IMG/VR virus record: IMGVR_UViG_3300020220_000101
Span: 1-44,402 of that record
Direction: 5' to 3' (one strand)
Source of the DNA: a virus
DNA length: 44,402 bases
Shown: positions 1 through 9,612 of the stretch, one piece after another
Position numbering within the stretch: the stretch's first letter is position 1
Layout of the letters: each line of letters begins with the position of its first letter
The notes under the pieces: generated by a model
What the model saw: only the letters and a program-made list of their open reading frames with translations
The model's database searches: none
What the model was told of the DNA's origin: nothing
Made by a program: the position numbers and the translations under genes

Positions 1-1355
1 AAAGTGATATCCGAGAAAATTGTAGAAGTGGTTGTATTGATATCTACGTTGTTATCAGCAGCAAGACACTTAAGAAGAGGATCGCCAGAAGTGTTGTTAA
101 CTGAGAGATCATTGATGGTTGTGATACCACGATAACCTGTAGTGCTAGTAAGCTCATTATCAAGCTCGTAAGAAGTAAACGAATTGCCATCAGCAAACCT
201 AATCTGATTATTTTGAAGTTGAGTATTATCTACACCTGCCGCAGCAATTACAACATGACCGTTTGAATCTACATCAAAGTCTTCTTGATCGAAAGATGCA
301 AGACCTTTTTGACGGGTTGTTACCGTACCAAGATGTCTCCACGTTACTCCACCATCTGATACATCACCACTATTATGAACTGGTTGTATAGTCTGAGAAG
401 TACCAGAGTTCAATGCTTGATAAAGTCTCCCTTGCTGAACAACTTTATCATAACGAGAATATGAAGTAGCAGTAGCCCAAGTCGGTGCTGTTGTTCCTTC
501 TACTGCAGTTGCGATTGGGAAATCGGTAATACTATAAATTCTTCCCCAAATATCTACACCAACTCTCGATGCAAAAATTGTTTGCGTTGCACCCGCAATT
601 GATGGAACGTTGAATAATTTCTGAGTTGCACCAGAACCAAAGTAACCAGGACCAGCAGCAGCAACTCCTGTTTCTGCAAGATCTAGTGTTGGGTTTCCTG
701 AAACAGCATTACCATTTTGAATGGTAATTCTTCCTGTATCTGCAACAACGACTGCTCTAGTTACAATATTACCTTCAGATGCTCTTGTGATAATTCCTAC
801 AGTAGATATTCCAGCAAAAGAAGTTAAGTCTACATCCAATGGTTGAGCATCAACTAATCCATAACCAGCAATTGTAGTTGGATTTTGTGCTTGTCTAACA
901 CGACCTTGAGAGTCAACTGTTACCTTTGTATATGTTCCAGTGGCATTTTCATTTAATGGATTATAGTGTGGAAGAGTATTAATGAATGATAATTGAGCAA
1001 CTAAGTTTAGGTTGGATGAACCATCAAAAGTTCCAGCACCAACCAAGTCACCAGCAAGAGTGAGCTGACGTGCGTTTGCCAATCTGGTTGCAGTCGAAGC
1101 ATTACCAATTAAAGTGCCAGTAATTGCTCCAGCTGCAAATCCACCATCGGCATCTCTTTTAACTAGTGTATTTGCTGTATTAGTTTCAGCTTCGATAGGT
1201 CTTTCATATTTCAATTGGTTCCATGTGGTTACACCATCACCAATTTTGATACGACCAGTATCGATTTCGATGCCCAATTCACCTTGTGCCAGTGTTGGGT
1301 TCACGTTAGCCCATTGTTGAGCACCATCTCTTCTTAACTGGATTCTATTTGCCAT
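1..1355 (-). CDS. Tail fibre-like protein, N-terminal part (runs off left edge)
   Basis: The reading frame is open from an ATG at 1355 to the window edge, about 451 residues, so the C-terminal receptor-binding end is missing. The N-terminus reads MANRIQLRRDGAQQWANVNP, followed by a LAQGELGIEIDTGRIKIGDG stretch near residues 22-42. This is the repeat typical of phage tail-fibre and tropism-determinant N-termini, which tether a fibre to the baseplate. The rest is low-charge, Asn/Thr/Gly-rich and beta-like. AGGA lies about 10 nt before the ATG and a perfect TATAAATA late promoter lies 38 nt upstream. It is the last gene of the visible structural cluster, after a 2OG oxygenase. What I see is the motif and position; the host-recognition role is inferred from the family. 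Confidence 0.8.
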   Translation of the reverse strand, partial: MANRIQLRRDGAQQWANVNPTLAQGELGIEIDTGRIKIGDGVTTWNQLKYERPIEAETNTANTLVKRDADGGFAAGAITGTLIGNASTATRLANARQLTLAGDLVGAGTFDGSSNLNLVAQLSFINTLPHYNPLNENATGTYTKVTVDSQGRVRQAQNPTTIAGYGLVDAQPLDVDLTSFAGISTVGIITRASEGNIVTRAVVVADTGRITIQNGNAVSGNPTLDLAETGVAAAGPGYFGSGATQKLFNVPSIAGATQTIFASRVGVDIWGRIYSITDFPIATAVEGTTAPTWATATSYSRYDKVVQQGRLYQALNSGTSQTIQPVHNSGDVSDGGVTWRHLGTVTTRQKGLASFDQEDFDVDSNGHVVIAAAGVDNTQLQNNQIRFADGNSFTSYELDNELTSTTGYRGITTINDLSVNNTSGDPLLKCLAADNNVDINTTTSTIFSDIT

Positions 1356-1376
1356 TTGATATAATCCTGATAATAG

Positions 1377-1922
1377 TTAATTCTTCCCTAACTTATTTAT
1401 ACCAGGAATTAAATCACCTAGTGTCATATGTTCTACGGGATGCGTTTGAAAAACAATACTATAACGATTGATAAGTGCTTGCTTTACTGGTGGTCTTCCT
1501 AGGTGTAAAATTTTTGATTTAAATTTAATCAATCTTCCTGGTTTCGGAGTTATCGACTGAATAATTTCTCCGTCATCTCCTACAAAAACAGTTTCTCCTC
1601 CCATATTTACATCCCAATTGGTATTCAAATAAATCAAATAAGTTAGACCATCCTCTGAGTGTGAATCAATATGCGTTCTGGGGGAGTCACCAAATCCAAA
1701 AGAGTTGTACAAACATTTTTTGAAAAATGTTTTTTGATAACCTAGAATATCAATAAATTGATATGCAAGTGGTTCAAACGTACCAACAAATGTTTTGCCT
1801 AAAGTAGGATTATTGTATTGTGGATTATCTGCTAAGTAATCCCATTTTTGATAAGTGTCAAAATAATGGCAACCCTCAGCAATTAGTTCATCAGAAAACA
1901 AATAATCATATACTTTAATCAT
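1377..1922 (-). CDS. 2-oxoglutarate/Fe(II)-dependent oxygenase, prolyl 4-hydroxylase type
   Basis: A 181-aa protein. It carries the full iron- and 2OG-binding set in the usual order: His84-x-Asp86 in RTHIDSH, distal His140 in KILHLGRPP, and Arg153 in NRYSIVF. A GGET turn near residues 108-111 and a PKPGRLIKF strand follow the prolyl-4-hydroxylase pattern. Such enzymes hydroxylate a protein or small-molecule substrate while decarboxylating 2-oxoglutarate; the substrate here is unknown. I start at ATG 1922 because GGAG sits 6 nt before it; an in-frame ATG at 1934 lacks a site. The gene sits between a terminator/late promoter pair upstream and the tail fibre downstream, so it is expressed late. 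Virion-protein modification is a possible role, but this is inference. Cyanophages commonly carry such oxygenases. Confidence 0.85.
   Translation of the reverse strand: MIKVYDYLFSDELIAEGCHYFDTYQKWDYLADNPQYNNPTLGKTFVGTFEPLAYQFIDILGYQKTFFKKCLYNSFGFGDSPRTHIDSHSEDGLTYLIYLNTNWDVNMGGETVFVGDDGEIIQSITPKPGRLIKFKSKILHLGRPPVKQALINRYSIVFQTHPVEHMTLGDLIPGINKLGKN
1394..1401 (-). promoter_or_regulatory. T4-type late promoter for the tail fibre gene
   Basis: The minus strand reads TATAAATA, the exact T4 late promoter box, inside the last codons of the upstream oxygenase gene. Transcription would start about 6 nt downstream, giving a leader of roughly 30 nt before the fibre ATG at 1355. Confidence 0.75.
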
Positions 1923-1935
1923 TATAATCTCCATT

Positions 1936-1958
1936 AAAAAAGAGGGGCTTCACCCCTC
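1936..1958 (-). terminator. Rho-independent terminator
   Basis: On the minus strand GAGGGG-TGAAG-CCCCTC is followed at once by six T. It sits 8 nt after the stop of the 73-aa gene and before the oxygenase, so it should end the transcript from the DUF4815 gene and the two coiled-coil genes. Confidence 0.85.
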
Positions 1959-1962
1959 AATT

Positions 1963-1970
1963 TATTTATT
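1963..1970 (-). promoter_or_regulatory. Late promoter variant AATAAATA for the oxygenase gene
   Basis: The minus strand reads AATAAATA, matching the NATAAATA form used by cyanophages. It overlaps the stop codon of the 73-aa gene and lies 5 nt before the terminator stem. A start about 6 nt downstream would fall at the first bases of that stem. Confidence 0.5.
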
Positions 1971-2187
1971 CTTCTGTGGGATTGTCTACAACTTCATCAT
2001 TTTCCACAACTTGAGGATTCAGATACTGAAGAGTTTCCATTGCACCTTGTAGTTTTAGTGCTACCTGTTCATTTTCTTTAACCTTAGCAATAAGTTGTTG
2101 ATTCTCAGCAATAATAGCATCATATCTTGCTTTAAACTGTTCTAAAAGAACTTCAGGAGCAAGAATCTCAGGGGTATCAACTGTCAT
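1966..2187 (-). CDS. Small coiled-coil protein of unknown function
   Basis: A 73-aa acidic protein. Residues about 10-58 form a heptad-like helix (LLEQFKARYDAIIAENQQL and on), and the C-terminus is acidic and disordered (ending DNPTEE). AGGAG lies 7 nt before the ATG. The start overlaps the end of the preceding gene by 11 nt, so the two are probably translationally coupled. The gene is followed directly by a terminator. Its pairing with another short coiled-coil protein, both behind the 2392-aa DUF4815 gene, suggests an assembly chaperone or small structural partner. That is inference; I do not recognise a family. Confidence 0.75.
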   Translation of the reverse strand: MTVDTPEILAPEVLLEQFKARYDAIIAENQQLIAKVKENEQVALKLQGAMETLQYLNPQVVENDEVVDNPTEE

Positions 2188-2419
2188 TTTTTTCTCCTAC
2201 TAATTGTAATAATAAACTTTTAATCGTGTTCATATCAGATTTTAACTCAGAAACATCAGTTTGTAAAGAGGTGATTGCCTGCTGTTGTGCTTTTCTTTTA
2301 CGAGAAGCTTCAACAGCATTTAAATATAAGTCTTCATTAACATTCACGATAGCACCACTCCTAGAATCTCTAGATAAATCATCAAATCCGTCTACTTTTA
2401 TATATCGATTGTCACTCAT
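2177..2419 (-). CDS. Small coiled-coil protein of unknown function
   Basis: An 80-aa protein starting MSDNRYIKVDGF. A basic patch near residues 39-43 (RKRKA) leads into a coiled coil (AITSLQTDVSELKSDMNTI) running almost to the C-terminus. I chose ATG 2419 because it lies just after the stop of the 2392-aa gene (2421-2423), with GGA about 9 nt upstream; a longer reading from 2440 would overlap that gene. It overlaps the next coiled-coil gene by 11 nt. The gene order suggests co-translation with the DUF4815 protein. Its role is unknown; a trimerisation or chaperone function is a guess. Confidence 0.75.
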   Translation of the reverse strand: MSDNRYIKVDGFDDLSRDSRSGAIVNVNEDLYLNAVEASRKRKAQQQAITSLQTDVSELKSDMNTIKSLLLQLVGEKNDS

Positions 2420-2420
2420 A

Positions 2421-5400
2421 TTATAAATCCAACAACGCAATAACTCTAAAGTCTTTGATTACAGGAACATATGCCTGATTCTGACTGTTCATAATGATCT
2501 TAACTTGGAAACCAATGAAGTTTAATGAATCAACAGTGAAATCAAAATCATGTAGTTCAAACTTCTCAGTCTTGGGAATACTAGTATCTGGACCACCAGT
2601 GGTATTGAAATATTCAAAACCAATCTCATCTACTGATAATGTGCTACCAACAGGTATAACTTTGTACATCACTTTAACATCTGTATATGGGTGCATGTTA
2701 GCAGAGAACATCACTTTCAAACTATTTGCTGGATTTGTCAATTCTACAAATTTAGAAATATAAATTGCCCTGTTTTTATCTCCAGATGCTTTTCTAGAAT
2801 CTGCTTTATCTAAGGGAATATTATTAATTCTATTTGTGGTAGTAATTACACTAGTTCTATCCAAATCAATTACAGGAGAAATATTTACATTATTTGAAAT
2901 AACATTCATTTCATAAATTAAAGACTTAGAACCATTTAAATGAGTATCTTCGTTAACTTGTGAACAAATAATTTTTTGATTATTTAAAATATTTGGTACA
3001 CCAACAATAACATCTTCGTAGATACCATCATTAACAAAAGAACTTTCTAGTAATGTTGCACCATCATCATTAATAGAAGTACCAGATACACAATTAAATC
3101 TATGAAGTATATCCGTATTTGGTAGTTTCATTTGTGTAATCTGTGGAGTAATGCACTCAAATGCAACATTCTGTGTTGCGTAGATATTACTACCACCAGA
3201 AACTATTCCATTTGATGCAATTGAATCTGTGGTAACTTCGTAAGTATCTAATGTTGGATTAGTAATTCCATCGTGAACAGTATTAATTTCGATCATTGGA
3301 ATTCCATCAAAATTATAACACTCCACACCTTCCTCTGTTCCATGTGCCTGCAAGTTTGATCCACCAGCAGCTCTACCACCAGAAGGAATAGTAATGATAG
3401 TTCCATCAGAACTAATCTCGATGTATTTTATAATTTCCGAACCAATTTTAATATATCCAGGATTTGCTACATCTAATGGTAATCCATTAACAACTTTATG
3501 GAATCCATTTGCATCATTTACATGCAACTCAAAGTTTGAACCAACACCGTCTGCAGTTCCAATACCATTCGTATGGTATGCAGCATCAATAATAGTTGGT
3601 GCTACTTCTGAAACTACTCCAGTAATACTTACTGTATTTGCTTGGTCATGCATACCATGATTTTGGTGAGTTACAATTAATTTATTTGATACATTAAAGA
3701 ATGATGGGTTAATAGAGATGAAACGGTTAATATCATCCCCACTAAGTGCAACACCATTTGTAGCAATTGAACCTGATCCAACTACAGTTGAATTTACCGT
3801 CATTGATACTGTATCACCTGCTGCGAATGTTCCAGTAACTGATTTTAAAGATATAACTCTTGTTGATGAATTATACGCAGTAACAACACCACTTCCTCCA
3901 GCACTACTTGTCAATTTCTGTCCAACAGTAAAGGTTCCAGTTACACCACTGTTGAGAGTTATATCAGCTAATGATCTACTAGAAACAATTCGATAAACTG
4001 CCAATGCACCACCAGTTACACCTGTTCTGAAAGTACCTTGAATATCATCAATGATCAAATGTCCATTTACTCCACCACCCCCTTGAACAACTTGTCTAAT
4101 AATCGCAGAAGGTGTTGGAGATTGATCAGTCATGCTGATTTCTGCACCAACAGTATATGAAATAGTTGAACTATTCAATGTAATTTTTAGTTGTGGTTTA
4201 GTAGTTTCGATTGCATTGGGGATTAAATTATGAATTTGATTATTACCGATGCCTAGTTTAGCATTGTTAAATACCGCACGACCAGCTACTGCAGTATTGA
4301 ATACTGCTTTATACATGCTAAATTTCAAATCTTCATATTGATCTGCGGTCCATGTAGTTGCGTTTTGTGATTTGAAGAGTACACCTGCATATGGTTGCTC
4401 TGAAATAGTTCTATCGTTTGTGATATCATTTTCACCCATTCTTGAAACCCAAACCTTATATTCATTTGAGTCAGTAAATAGAACAAATGCATATTCTTGT
4501 GATTCCTGTAAATAAACAGGTGCTGGTAAGACAAAAGTTGTTGGAATAGATCCATTATCTGAGAGTTGAACATCCTTAGGTAGGATAGTTGTATCAGAGA
4601 ATGGTAGGATCTTAGTTGTTGGATAACCATTCTGCATTGTACGAATCTGACAGTTGATGGGGATCTTTTCATCTTTTGTCTTAAAGTATACATCCACCTT
4701 AGTAATGAATGCTCCACCCTTAGAGTCAATCAAGAATGATTGGGCAAGAGGATCCCACCAACCAACTTGTCTGAGTTCTGTTCTAGTGCTCTGTAAGGTC
4801 TGGTTTTGAGTTACTGTATCACGTACAATGTCTGCATTTCTTACAGCAAGAATTGTCTCTTGTTGAGTTTCTAAGGTGCCAGCAGCTTCATACGTTGCTT
4901 CCCCTGCTGAATCAACATCACCAAGAACTCTAGAGTCTGTGGGACTAGACGTAAATCTAAATACTCTTCTACCAGTTCCCCATCTTGGGTTTGCTGATAT
5001 GTTTGGAGAAGGAATAAAGAAAACTCCAGTTAAATTTCCACTCAAATCAGAAATTAATCTTTTCTCCTTTACGATTGCTCTAGCACCAGATGTTTGACCA
5101 ACTAATACTTCACCTTGTACTGGGTTTCCAAAGAAATCTCCATTAACTTGGGATGCCATTAGTGTTGTATTGATGTTAATAATGTCTGTCGTTGATGCAT
5201 ATGCAGTCGGTAATGGAGTTTGTGTATATGGATTTGTTGGAAATCCATCATTAGGAGATACTAATCTCATTCTAACCCCAGAAGTTACACCTACTACTGT
5301 TTCACCTTGTTGGAATGGAATATTGTTTGTTTTAGAATCAATCGTTGAGTTTTTAATAACTTCAATAATTTTTGGTGTAGTATAGACAGAAACTTCTCTA

Positions 5401-8400
5401 GTATCAAAGAATGGATACATTCTTGTTTTTGGTTTTATTCTTTGAATCTTAAATTCGATATTTCTAGAACGAATCCAAGGAATACTTGCTCTAGCAATTA
5501 CGTTATCTCCAAGACTTTGACGATCAATACGTGGAACAACTTGAGTTCTTACACCTTGACGAGTTTGGTTTGTTGTTGTGGTGATATCTGTACTTTGAAG
5601 GACTCTACGTGGAGCACCAAAACAGAAGCATTGCTCAAGCCAAGAACCACTAGTAGCTCCAGTCTGTGTGCCACTCCAGGTTGTTTGCCAGGAACCCCAC
5701 TGAATAGGTGCAAATCCACTTTGATCTGCTCCTAGACGTGCGACGGTAGCATCAAAATCACCTTCAACGTTAACAATTCTCTGAGGTGCACGTTGTGTAT
5801 CTACCCAGTCATCAGATGATGGTGTTAAATCAACTCTTCCAATAAATGCAAATACGTTGAATGGGTTTACGTTTTCTACTCTAGAAGCATATGGTTGATG
5901 AATAAATCTTGTATGCTCGTATGGTAGGGTGAGGATTGCACTGTTTGAACTCAATACTAGATTGCTTGATGCTGTTGGATTATATTCCAATGGGACATTA
6001 GATGTGTAGTGTGCTGGACGTAAGAAACCAGCAACAAAGTCCATAGAACATTCGTAATCTGGATGGTTAGTACCAGCAGCAGTTAATGAGCTAAAGTCAT
6101 CAACCATAAAACCATTCTTAAATTTATCAAATCCGTCAGAATCCTTAATTGAAAGTGTATTGGTTTCCATCTCAAGTAGGTTGAGTGAAGTATAATACTC
6201 AACTTGATCTAAACGTTTTTCAATAACACCAATATCTTTCATTGTAAAACGTCTGTTATTTTCACGTTTAATATATACTTCTTCTGGGTCATACCCATAT
6301 GCTTCATGGGTAAGAGTACACATAAGCATTGCATTTAATAAATTGTCTGGTGGTACTGGAGTCTCAGATGATTTTCCTTTTATGATTTGGAATTCCCTTT
6401 GATCAGTTACAAATAACTTATCAATTCTAGGTAGATAAAAATCATAGTCGCAACGGAAATCGGATTCTGGTTTAGGAATATCGGAGATAGTAGCATTGTT
6501 TGATGCACCACCAGATAAGAAACTTCTATCTTTAAAATCTAAAGTAGCACAATTAACAAAGTATGGATCTGACGTAGTTCCAGAACCAGATAAGTTTGGT
6601 GTAATAGCTGGTCTAAAATCTAACACATCTCTTAAATTTTTCTTCTCACGACCAAAACCTAAGGATGGAATTTCTTCATAATCAATACCAATATAAGAAG
6701 AACCGTTGAAATAATCACCTGATGATTCATGTGTGAATCTATCAAAAATTACTAGTAATTTTCTTAATGGTGCTGATGTGTTGGGTTTTCTAATTAATTT
6801 TGACACATCATAAAAATATCCATTTTGATTAGGATCTAATATAAAGTTATTTGTGATATTATTACTACCATTATTCACCGATCCTTCGTTATCATCAGCA
6901 AGACCTTCTACTGGTTGATCTATTGTATTAACTCCAACGATAGTTTCACCAGGAATAAATTTATTCTCATTTTTATAAACAAATTGACATACTAAAGTTA
7001 CTCCAGAAAAACTAATAACTAATCCCTTAGCACCAGAAGTTTTTCCTTGAATTAATGTTCCTTTCTTAAAGAAAGTAGCATCTTGCATTGTGATACTTGG
7101 CACTGATGGAGAACCATCTACGGTAGATTCGTACACTGCCTGCAATTCATATGCATCTGTGCACCCTAATGAAATTTCTTCATCTTCAATTCTAGTACCA
7201 TAAATTGAACCATAGTTCAAACCAAATTTAGTTACGTCACCACTAATACTAGTTCTTTCTAGTTTCAAAACATTCATTTTTGTCGCAGTTTTGATTCTCT
7301 TAGCAACTTGGTTCTTTGAAAGTGATGCAACTAAACGAACAGTAGTAAATCCAGTTAAGTTACTTACTGTGAGAGATGTTCTTGGTGTACCAGTAGAGTT
7401 GAATGAAATTTTATCTGAAATATCAATAATAGTTCCAGCTGTTGGTGCAAGAGAAACTAGATTATAATGATCTTTATCATATGCTAAGAACTGCTCATCT
7501 GAAGGAAGAGTAATCGTAAAGTTATTGGAACCAGTAACTGTAATATTGTCAAAAGATCTTGCAACTATAACTGATTCATCACTAACTGCTCTGACGGAAC
7601 TCTTTGGCATTTCAATTAAAAGATCAGCATATTGCTTTTCTTTTAACTGTGGTCTTAATCTATAAAGAGAGTTATAAGTTCCATTTGCAAGAGTTCCTCC
7701 ACTTTCTAAAGTAAGAACAGTAGAATTAGAAAGTTGGTTATCAATATTTGTTGAAACTAAACTAATTTTCTTAACTTGAGCATACTTAGTAGTATCGAAG
7801 AAAATCATATCACCAGGTCTTAAATCTCTGGTAAAATTACTTAAAGATCCAGTAAGTGTGGTAGATCCAGAAACAGTAAAGGATGTTCCACTAATAATTC
7901 TCTTTTCATCCAAAACTGCTGATGCTTGGAAGGTAACTGTACTTGAATTATTTCTACCCACAATTGCTTTTGTATCAATAAAATCATATTGATAAAAATC
8001 ATTTAAAACACCAAGTTCAATACCATCCTTTACAATAACTTCACCTTCAATAAATTTACCATAAATTTGATAACACTTAATTAGTGATCCTGTTTGATCT
8101 GACTCAACAAATGCTTTTGCTTTAGATGTACGACCTCTAATTACTTGACCTTGAACAAGAGTCACACTATTTGATAGTTTAAATAAACTTAGTGGTTGAA
8201 CATCAAATAGATATGCTTTATAAGTTGTTGTTGGAGCATTTACAGTAGTACCACTATCGTATTCGTAGATAGCAGTTCTTGCATAACCAATAATGTTACC
8301 TGCAATAGTTCCATTTGAACCTCTTTGATCCCTTAGTTCTACCAATTGATAATTTGTTGTAATACCATTTCCATTAATAATAGGTGAACCCCAAACCTCG

Positions 8401-9599
8401 TTGACTGTTAAGAAGTTCCCCATATCAAATGGGATGATACTATTTTGTAATGCTTTCGTATCTCTTGGTTTATCTAAATCAACATAAGATGGTGCTAAAG
8501 TTTCAATTTCATATCCTAGAACATATGCTTTACCTGGACCAATCTCCACAGCATATTTGGTTTCAGATGATGCATTTCCTTGTTGTGTTTTTGTACCTAA
8601 CGCAAATACACCGTTATTCAATCCATCATCTAGAGATTCTCTCATTCGTACATCAAAATCTTTAATGGTATAATTACCAGATTCATCATACGTTCTAATT
8701 GCAAGCATCTTTTCCAATTCTGAATACTGAGTTCTTTCTACGAACTTTTCAACCTTAGAATTGTTTAGACGAAGTAATTCAATGAAATTTTTATCTGTAT
8801 CATCATCGATTACTTTTTTAACCAATGTTACTTTGATTCTAAATCTATGCCCACCTGGTGCCGCATAGTTAGAAGTGCCAGTTGCATTATCATTTAATGC
8901 TTCATCATCTTCTGGTGTAATAATAGATTCTGAAACTTCAAGACCTACACGATATGATGGATAGTTGCTGTATTGATCAAGGATAATAGTTTGTTCTGGA
9001 ACATCAACAAAGTATCCTCTAATAAAATAGACACCAGTATTAATAGCTGCAGTTGAACCAATTGCAATGGCATTGTTTGGTAGCAATTGTGCAAATGGTG
9101 TACCAACTTCAATTAGGTTTGTACCAAATGTAATTTCTTTATCGCAAACTAACTGCTCATTATTTACAAAAGTTCTTATCTCACTATTATCTCCACCAGA
9201 CTCGGTATATTTTACATATAGTGTGATATAACCTTTTTCGGATTCTTCTGCAGATAATGTATAGACGACCTTTGCCTTAACATTAGTTGTTAATCCAGTG
9301 ATAATAGATCCAACTAACTTCTCTCGATAATTCTCAACTGCTGTACCAAGGAAGTTTGCTTGAAGAATTACTGCCTGAGCTTTAGTATCATATCCAATTT
9401 GCCCAGGAATGACCATCGCACCTTCTTTGAAAAGGTGTGTACCTACAGACTCAATTTGATTCTGTAGTATAGATTGCAATGTGGTTAATTCTCTAGCCTG
9501 TACTGGAAATCCAGGTCTAAATAGAACCTTATAAAAATTGCTAAATTTATCAAAATCATCATAATATGGTGAAATGTTGAGATTAGTATTCTGGGGCAT
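2421..9599 (-). CDS. DUF4815-type giant virion structural protein
   Basis: A 2392-aa protein. The N-terminus (NISPYYDDFDKFSNFYKVLF, then FRPGFPVQARELTTLQ) is the DUF4815 signature found in structural proteins of T4-like cyanophages. Several short units of the form GE-x-V-x-G-x-TSGA-x-A recur: residues near 490-510 (RGRTSKAKAFVES), 850-870 (QGKTSGAKGLVIS), 1415-1440 (GVTSGVRMRLVS), 1480-1495 (GQTSGARAIVKE) and about 1880-1900. The rest is beta-rich and Ser/Thr/Asn-rich with no catalytic motif, signal peptide or membrane helix. AGGA precedes the ATG. It lies immediately after gp8, in the place of the T4 gene 9-12 block, so I infer a peripheral baseplate or fibre-anchoring component. Its length is several times that of the T4 counterparts. 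Confidence 0.8.
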   Translation of the reverse strand: MPQNTNLNISPYYDDFDKFSNFYKVLFRPGFPVQARELTTLQSILQNQIESVGTHLFKEGAMVIPGQIGYDTKAQAVILQANFLGTAVENYREKLVGSIITGLTTNVKAKVVYTLSAEESEKGYITLYVKYTESGGDNSEIRTFVNNEQLVCDKEITFGTNLIEVGTPFAQLLPNNAIAIGSTAAINTGVYFIRGYFVDVPEQTIILDQYSNYPSYRVGLEVSESIITPEDDEALNDNATGTSNYAAPGGHRFRIKVTLVKKVIDDDTDKNFIELLRLNNSKVEKFVERTQYSELEKMLAIRTYDESGNYTIKDFDVRMRESLDDGLNNGVFALGTKTQQGNASSETKYAVEIGPGKAYVLGYEIETLAPSYVDLDKPRDTKALQNSIIPFDMGNFLTVNEVWGSPIINGNGITTNYQLVELRDQRGSNGTIAGNIIGYARTAIYEYDSGTTVNAPTTTYKAYLFDVQPLSLFKLSNSVTLVQGQVIRGRTSKAKAFVESDQTGSLIKCYQIYGKFIEGEVIVKDGIELGVLNDFYQYDFIDTKAIVGRNNSSTVTFQASAVLDEKRIISGTSFTVSGSTTLTGSLSNFTRDLRPGDMIFFDTTKYAQVKKISLVSTNIDNQLSNSTVLTLESGGTLANGTYNSLYRLRPQLKEKQYADLLIEMPKSSVRAVSDESVIVARSFDNITVTGSNNFTITLPSDEQFLAYDKDHYNLVSLAPTAGTIIDISDKISFNSTGTPRTSLTVSNLTGFTTVRLVASLSKNQVAKRIKTATKMNVLKLERTSISGDVTKFGLNYGSIYGTRIEDEEISLGCTDAYELQAVYESTVDGSPSVPSITMQDATFFKKGTLIQGKTSGAKGLVISFSGVTLVCQFVYKNENKFIPGETIVGVNTIDQPVEGLADDNEGSVNNGSNNITNNFILDPNQNGYFYDVSKLIRKPNTSAPLRKLLVIFDRFTHESSGDYFNGSSYIGIDYEEIPSLGFGREKKNLRDVLDFRPAITPNLSGSGTTSDPYFVNCATLDFKDRSFLSGGASNNATISDIPKPESDFRCDYDFYLPRIDKLFVTDQREFQIIKGKSSETPVPPDNLLNAMLMCTLTHEAYGYDPEEVYIKRENNRRFTMKDIGVIEKRLDQVEYYTSLNLLEMETNTLSIKDSDGFDKFKNGFMVDDFSSLTAAGTNHPDYECSMDFVAGFLRPAHYTSNVPLEYNPTASSNLVLSSNSAILTLPYEHTRFIHQPYASRVENVNPFNVFAFIGRVDLTPSSDDWVDTQRAPQRIVNVEGDFDATVARLGADQSGFAPIQWGSWQTTWSGTQTGATSGSWLEQCFCFGAPRRVLQSTDITTTTNQTRQGVRTQVVPRIDRQSLGDNVIARASIPWIRSRNIEFKIQRIKPKTRMYPFFDTREVSVYTTPKIIEVIKNSTIDSKTNNIPFQQGETVVGVTSGVRMRLVSPNDGFPTNPYTQTPLPTAYASTTDIININTTLMASQVNGDFFGNPVQGEVLVGQTSGARAIVKEKRLISDLSGNLTGVFFIPSPNISANPRWGTGRRVFRFTSSPTDSRVLGDVDSAGEATYEAAGTLETQQETILAVRNADIVRDTVTQNQTLQSTRTELRQVGWWDPLAQSFLIDSKGGAFITKVDVYFKTKDEKIPINCQIRTMQNGYPTTKILPFSDTTILPKDVQLSDNGSIPTTFVLPAPVYLQESQEYAFVLFTDSNEYKVWVSRMGENDITNDRTISEQPYAGVLFKSQNATTWTADQYEDLKFSMYKAVFNTAVAGRAVFNNAKLGIGNNQIHNLIPNAIETTKPQLKITLNSSTISYTVGAEISMTDQSPTPSAIIRQVVQGGGGVNGHLIIDDIQGTFRTGVTGGALAVYRIVSSRSLADITLNSGVTGTFTVGQKLTSSAGGSGVVTAYNSSTRVISLKSVTGTFAAGDTVSMTVNSTVVGSGSIATNGVALSGDDINRFISINPSFFNVSNKLIVTHQNHGMHDQANTVSITGVVSEVAPTIIDAAYHTNGIGTADGVGSNFELHVNDANGFHKVVNGLPLDVANPGYIKIGSEIIKYIEISSDGTIITIPSGGRAAGGSNLQAHGTEEGVECYNFDGIPMIEINTVHDGITNPTLDTYEVTTDSIASNGIVSGGSNIYATQNVAFECITPQITQMKLPNTDILHRFNCVSGTSINDDGATLLESSFVNDGIYEDVIVGVPNILNNQKIICSQVNEDTHLNGSKSLIYEMNVISNNVNISPVIDLDRTSVITTTNRINNIPLDKADSRKASGDKNRAIYISKFVELTNPANSLKVMFSANMHPYTDVKVMYKVIPVGSTLSVDEIGFEYFNTTGGPDTSIPKTEKFELHDFDFTVDSLNFIGFQVKIIMNSQNQAYVPVIKDFRVIALLDL

Positions 9600-9612
9600 C
9601 GGACTTCCTACT

